DNA of 6,673 bases, taken from contig CAZIUF010000037.1 of the NCBI GenBank assembly GCA_964542665.1, positions 1 through 6,673 of the forward strand. Direction: 5' to 3'. The notes beneath the pieces were generated by a model that saw nothing but the letters and a program-made list of their open reading frames with translations, ran no database searches and was not told where the DNA came from. The DNA is from JAGOLU01 sp964542665 (lineage in GTDB: Bacteria > Patescibacteriota > Microgenomatia > UBA1406 > GWC2-37-13). Numbering within the stretch: position 1 is the first letter of the stretch; each line of letters opens with the position of its first letter. The position numbers were made by a program, and so were the translations under genes. Shown piece by piece: positions 5,657 to 6,673 of this stretch.

Positions 5657-6560
5657 TTAGTTTAGTCCAGAGTTATGCTTCTTGTAGACCGTGCACAAAG
5701 CATCACCTTGCATGAATTGGTTTGCAACCATGTCAATAGGAAGGAGCAGCAGCCAGCAAAGCAGGTAGAGGATCTTCCCTGAACTCTGATGCCTTATCCC
5801 CAAACGCCGACTAAGCGACGCGCCGATGACACCCATGGAGTACGTCCTTGCCTCACTCAGATATAGATTGTGATTAGTCATTGCTTGGGTCAGACCATCT
5901 AGGGTAAAAATAGTCCAGTGAGTATCGTCATAAAAACTGTCCCAATATTGCCTAAATAATCGTTGAGACAAGCTTTGGCCATTGGGTGTCATAATCATGA
6001 GCTTCCCTCCCGGCTCAAGAAGAGCACTACACCTCTCAATGAATCGATTATAGTCATCAACATGCTCTATCACATGTGACGCACGCATGAATGCATATTT
6101 CACATCGCTTTTGTAATCCTCCATCGTGCTATTTTGTACCGTTATGCCATAGCGCTCATAGGCTATCTTACATGCATTTTCATTAATATCCATTCCGTAT
6201 TTTTTCCACTCGCTAGGGAGGTTTTTAAGAAATATCCCACTACTACAGCCGATATCTAAAAAGTTTCCGTATTTTTCTATCTGTGCAGCTGGAGTAAGTA
6301 GGAAGGTTATAATACGGGCAAGCAAGGTAGGTCGTTTTAGATACGCCTTTGCCTGGGTCGCATTGAACCNNNNNNNNNNTGAACCAGTCCCGAAGCTTTG
6401 ATATGAGTGCATTGTCGTTCTTTTCAAAAACAAAGGTGTCGTAGGTTTTTTTGTACTCGTCAGTTGCCTGTTTAGAGGAAATTTTAATGACGCGTTCTTC
6501 TGGAACGTAGATGACAGCACGCGGCGTAAGGCACGATTCTACTAGGTTAAACTGTTTCAT
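5657..6560 (-). CDS. Class I SAM-dependent methyltransferase, frame broken by a 10-N assembly gap
   Basis: Cytoplasmic Rossmann-fold methyltransferase. Read literally, the gene is split: the N-terminal half (MKQFNLVES to KLRDWF) and the C-terminal half (NATQAKAYLK onward) are in different frames on either side of the Ns. TGAACC occurs immediately on both sides; collapsing the two copies and removing the Ns (16 bases) joins the halves as LRDWF-NATQ and gives 295 residues. In that numbering, motif I is FLDIGCSSG (95-103), the ribose-binding acid is D119 in YGMDIN, the motif II/III region is RASHVIEHVDD (154-164) and LEPGGKLMIMTPNG is 176-189. A hydrophobic stretch at 258-270 may touch the membrane. 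The substrate is unknown; sugar O-methylation or glycan capping fits the neighbours. ATG at 6560 is preferred over TTG at 6593. The stop lies one base before the next start. Confidence 0.85.
6364..6385. other. Scaffold gap of ten Ns flanked by a duplicated hexamer
   Basis: The ten Ns at 6370-6379 are preceded by TGAACC (6364-6369) and followed by the same TGAACC (6380-6385). A fixed ten-base N-run inside an otherwise intact gene suggests a placeholder for two contig ends that overlap slightly, not ten missing bases. Using one copy of the hexamer restores a continuous methyltransferase frame. As given, the Ns make the frame assignment here unreliable. Confidence 0.85.
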
Positions 6561-6567
6561 GATGAAT

Positions 6568-6593
6568 AAAAAAATCTTGCACTGTAAATGCAA
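6568..6593 (-). terminator. Weak hairpin plus T7 in the methyltransferase leader (possible attenuator or upstream terminator)
   Basis: On the minus strand TTGCATTTACAGTGCAA (6593-6577) can fold with five Watson-Crick pairs (TTGCA/TGCAA), a T-G wobble and a further T-A pair around a 3-nt loop. It is followed after GA by seven Ts (6574-6568). This has the shape of an intrinsic terminator, but the stem is short and AT-rich. It lies between a candidate promoter (6633-6638) and the ATG at 6560. It could terminate an upstream gene outside the window, attenuate this operon, or be chance. Confidence 0.25.
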
Positions 6594-6632
6594 TCACTCA
6601 GATATAGAATTGGGATTTCAGATGATACACTT

Positions 6633-6638
6633 ATTATA
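6633..6638 (-). promoter_or_regulatory. Perfect TATAAT -10 box, candidate promoter of the minus-strand gene block
   Basis: TATAAT on the minus strand (ATTATA on the plus strand) lies in the AT-rich 113-bp leader. Transcription from it would start near 6626 and leave a leader of about 66 nt before the ATG at 6560. There is no convincing -35 at 16-18 bases: TTGCAT is only 10 bases upstream, and there is no extended TG. The stretch 6594-6673 shows no coding frame. Confidence 0.35.
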
Positions 6639-6673
6639 CTAATTTGATATGCAAATATTCTAGGCATATAAAA

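Noticed and set aside
6243..6520. C-terminal part of the minus-strand frame from 6593 beyond the Ns, and the N-terminal part of the frame from 6520
   Set aside because: Both are frame-shift products of the N-run; the joined frame keeps the N-terminus of the first and the C-terminus of the second.
1..6673. Search for CRISPR arrays, tRNAs, transposases and phage or defence genes
   Set aside because: No regularly spaced repeats, cloverleaf-type sequence or relevant protein motifs were seen on either strand.

Overview
The window reads as one block of a bacterial cell-surface glycan locus. All recognisable genes lie on the minus strand, so the block is transcribed from high to low coordinates. 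The order is a SAM-dependent methyltransferase (6560 to 5657), a large YfhO-like GT-C-type membrane protein (5655 to 3541), a GT39/PMT-like polytopic glycosyltransferase (3515 or 3464 to 1926), an unrecognised six-TM protein with an extracytoplasmic domain (1768 to 563), and a GT2 rhamnosyltransferase-like enzyme (546 to the left edge, incomplete). I found no tRNA, rRNA, CRISPR array, transposase or phage gene.

The organism cannot be fixed from the sequence. The standard code is used, with TGA and TAA as stops, and Shine-Dalgarno sites are sparse. Several lipid-linked-sugar-type enzymes of unassigned specificity sit together, and a REP-like palindrome lies between two genes. This would suit an uncultivated Gram-negative or Patescibacteria/CPR-type genome recovered as a draft assembly. 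The run of ten Ns supports a draft scaffold. The taxonomy is inference only.

Region by region: 6561-6673 is an AT-rich leader with a perfect TATAAT and a small hairpin followed by a T-run. The methyltransferase gene is split by the N-run at 6370-6379. The gap is flanked by the same hexamer, and collapsing the two copies restores one 295-residue reading frame. The next gene starts one base after its stop. The GT-C protein at 3541-5655 is visibly more AT-rich than its neighbours. The 157-bp gap at 1769-1925 carries a hairpin repeat, a second partial copy of it and a possible promoter. The last two genes are 16 bp apart.

Together the genes suggest assembly and modification of an extracellular polysaccharide or glycoprotein glycan. 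The GT2 enzyme would add sugars on the cytoplasmic face from nucleotide sugars. The two polytopic proteins would transfer sugar from polyprenyl-phosphate carriers on the outer face. The methyltransferase could methylate or cap a sugar. Acceptors and sugars cannot be read from the sequence. I see no clear evidence of a wholly new system. The least explained element is the six-TM protein at 563-1768, and the firmest new observation is the mis-joined methyltransferase gene.
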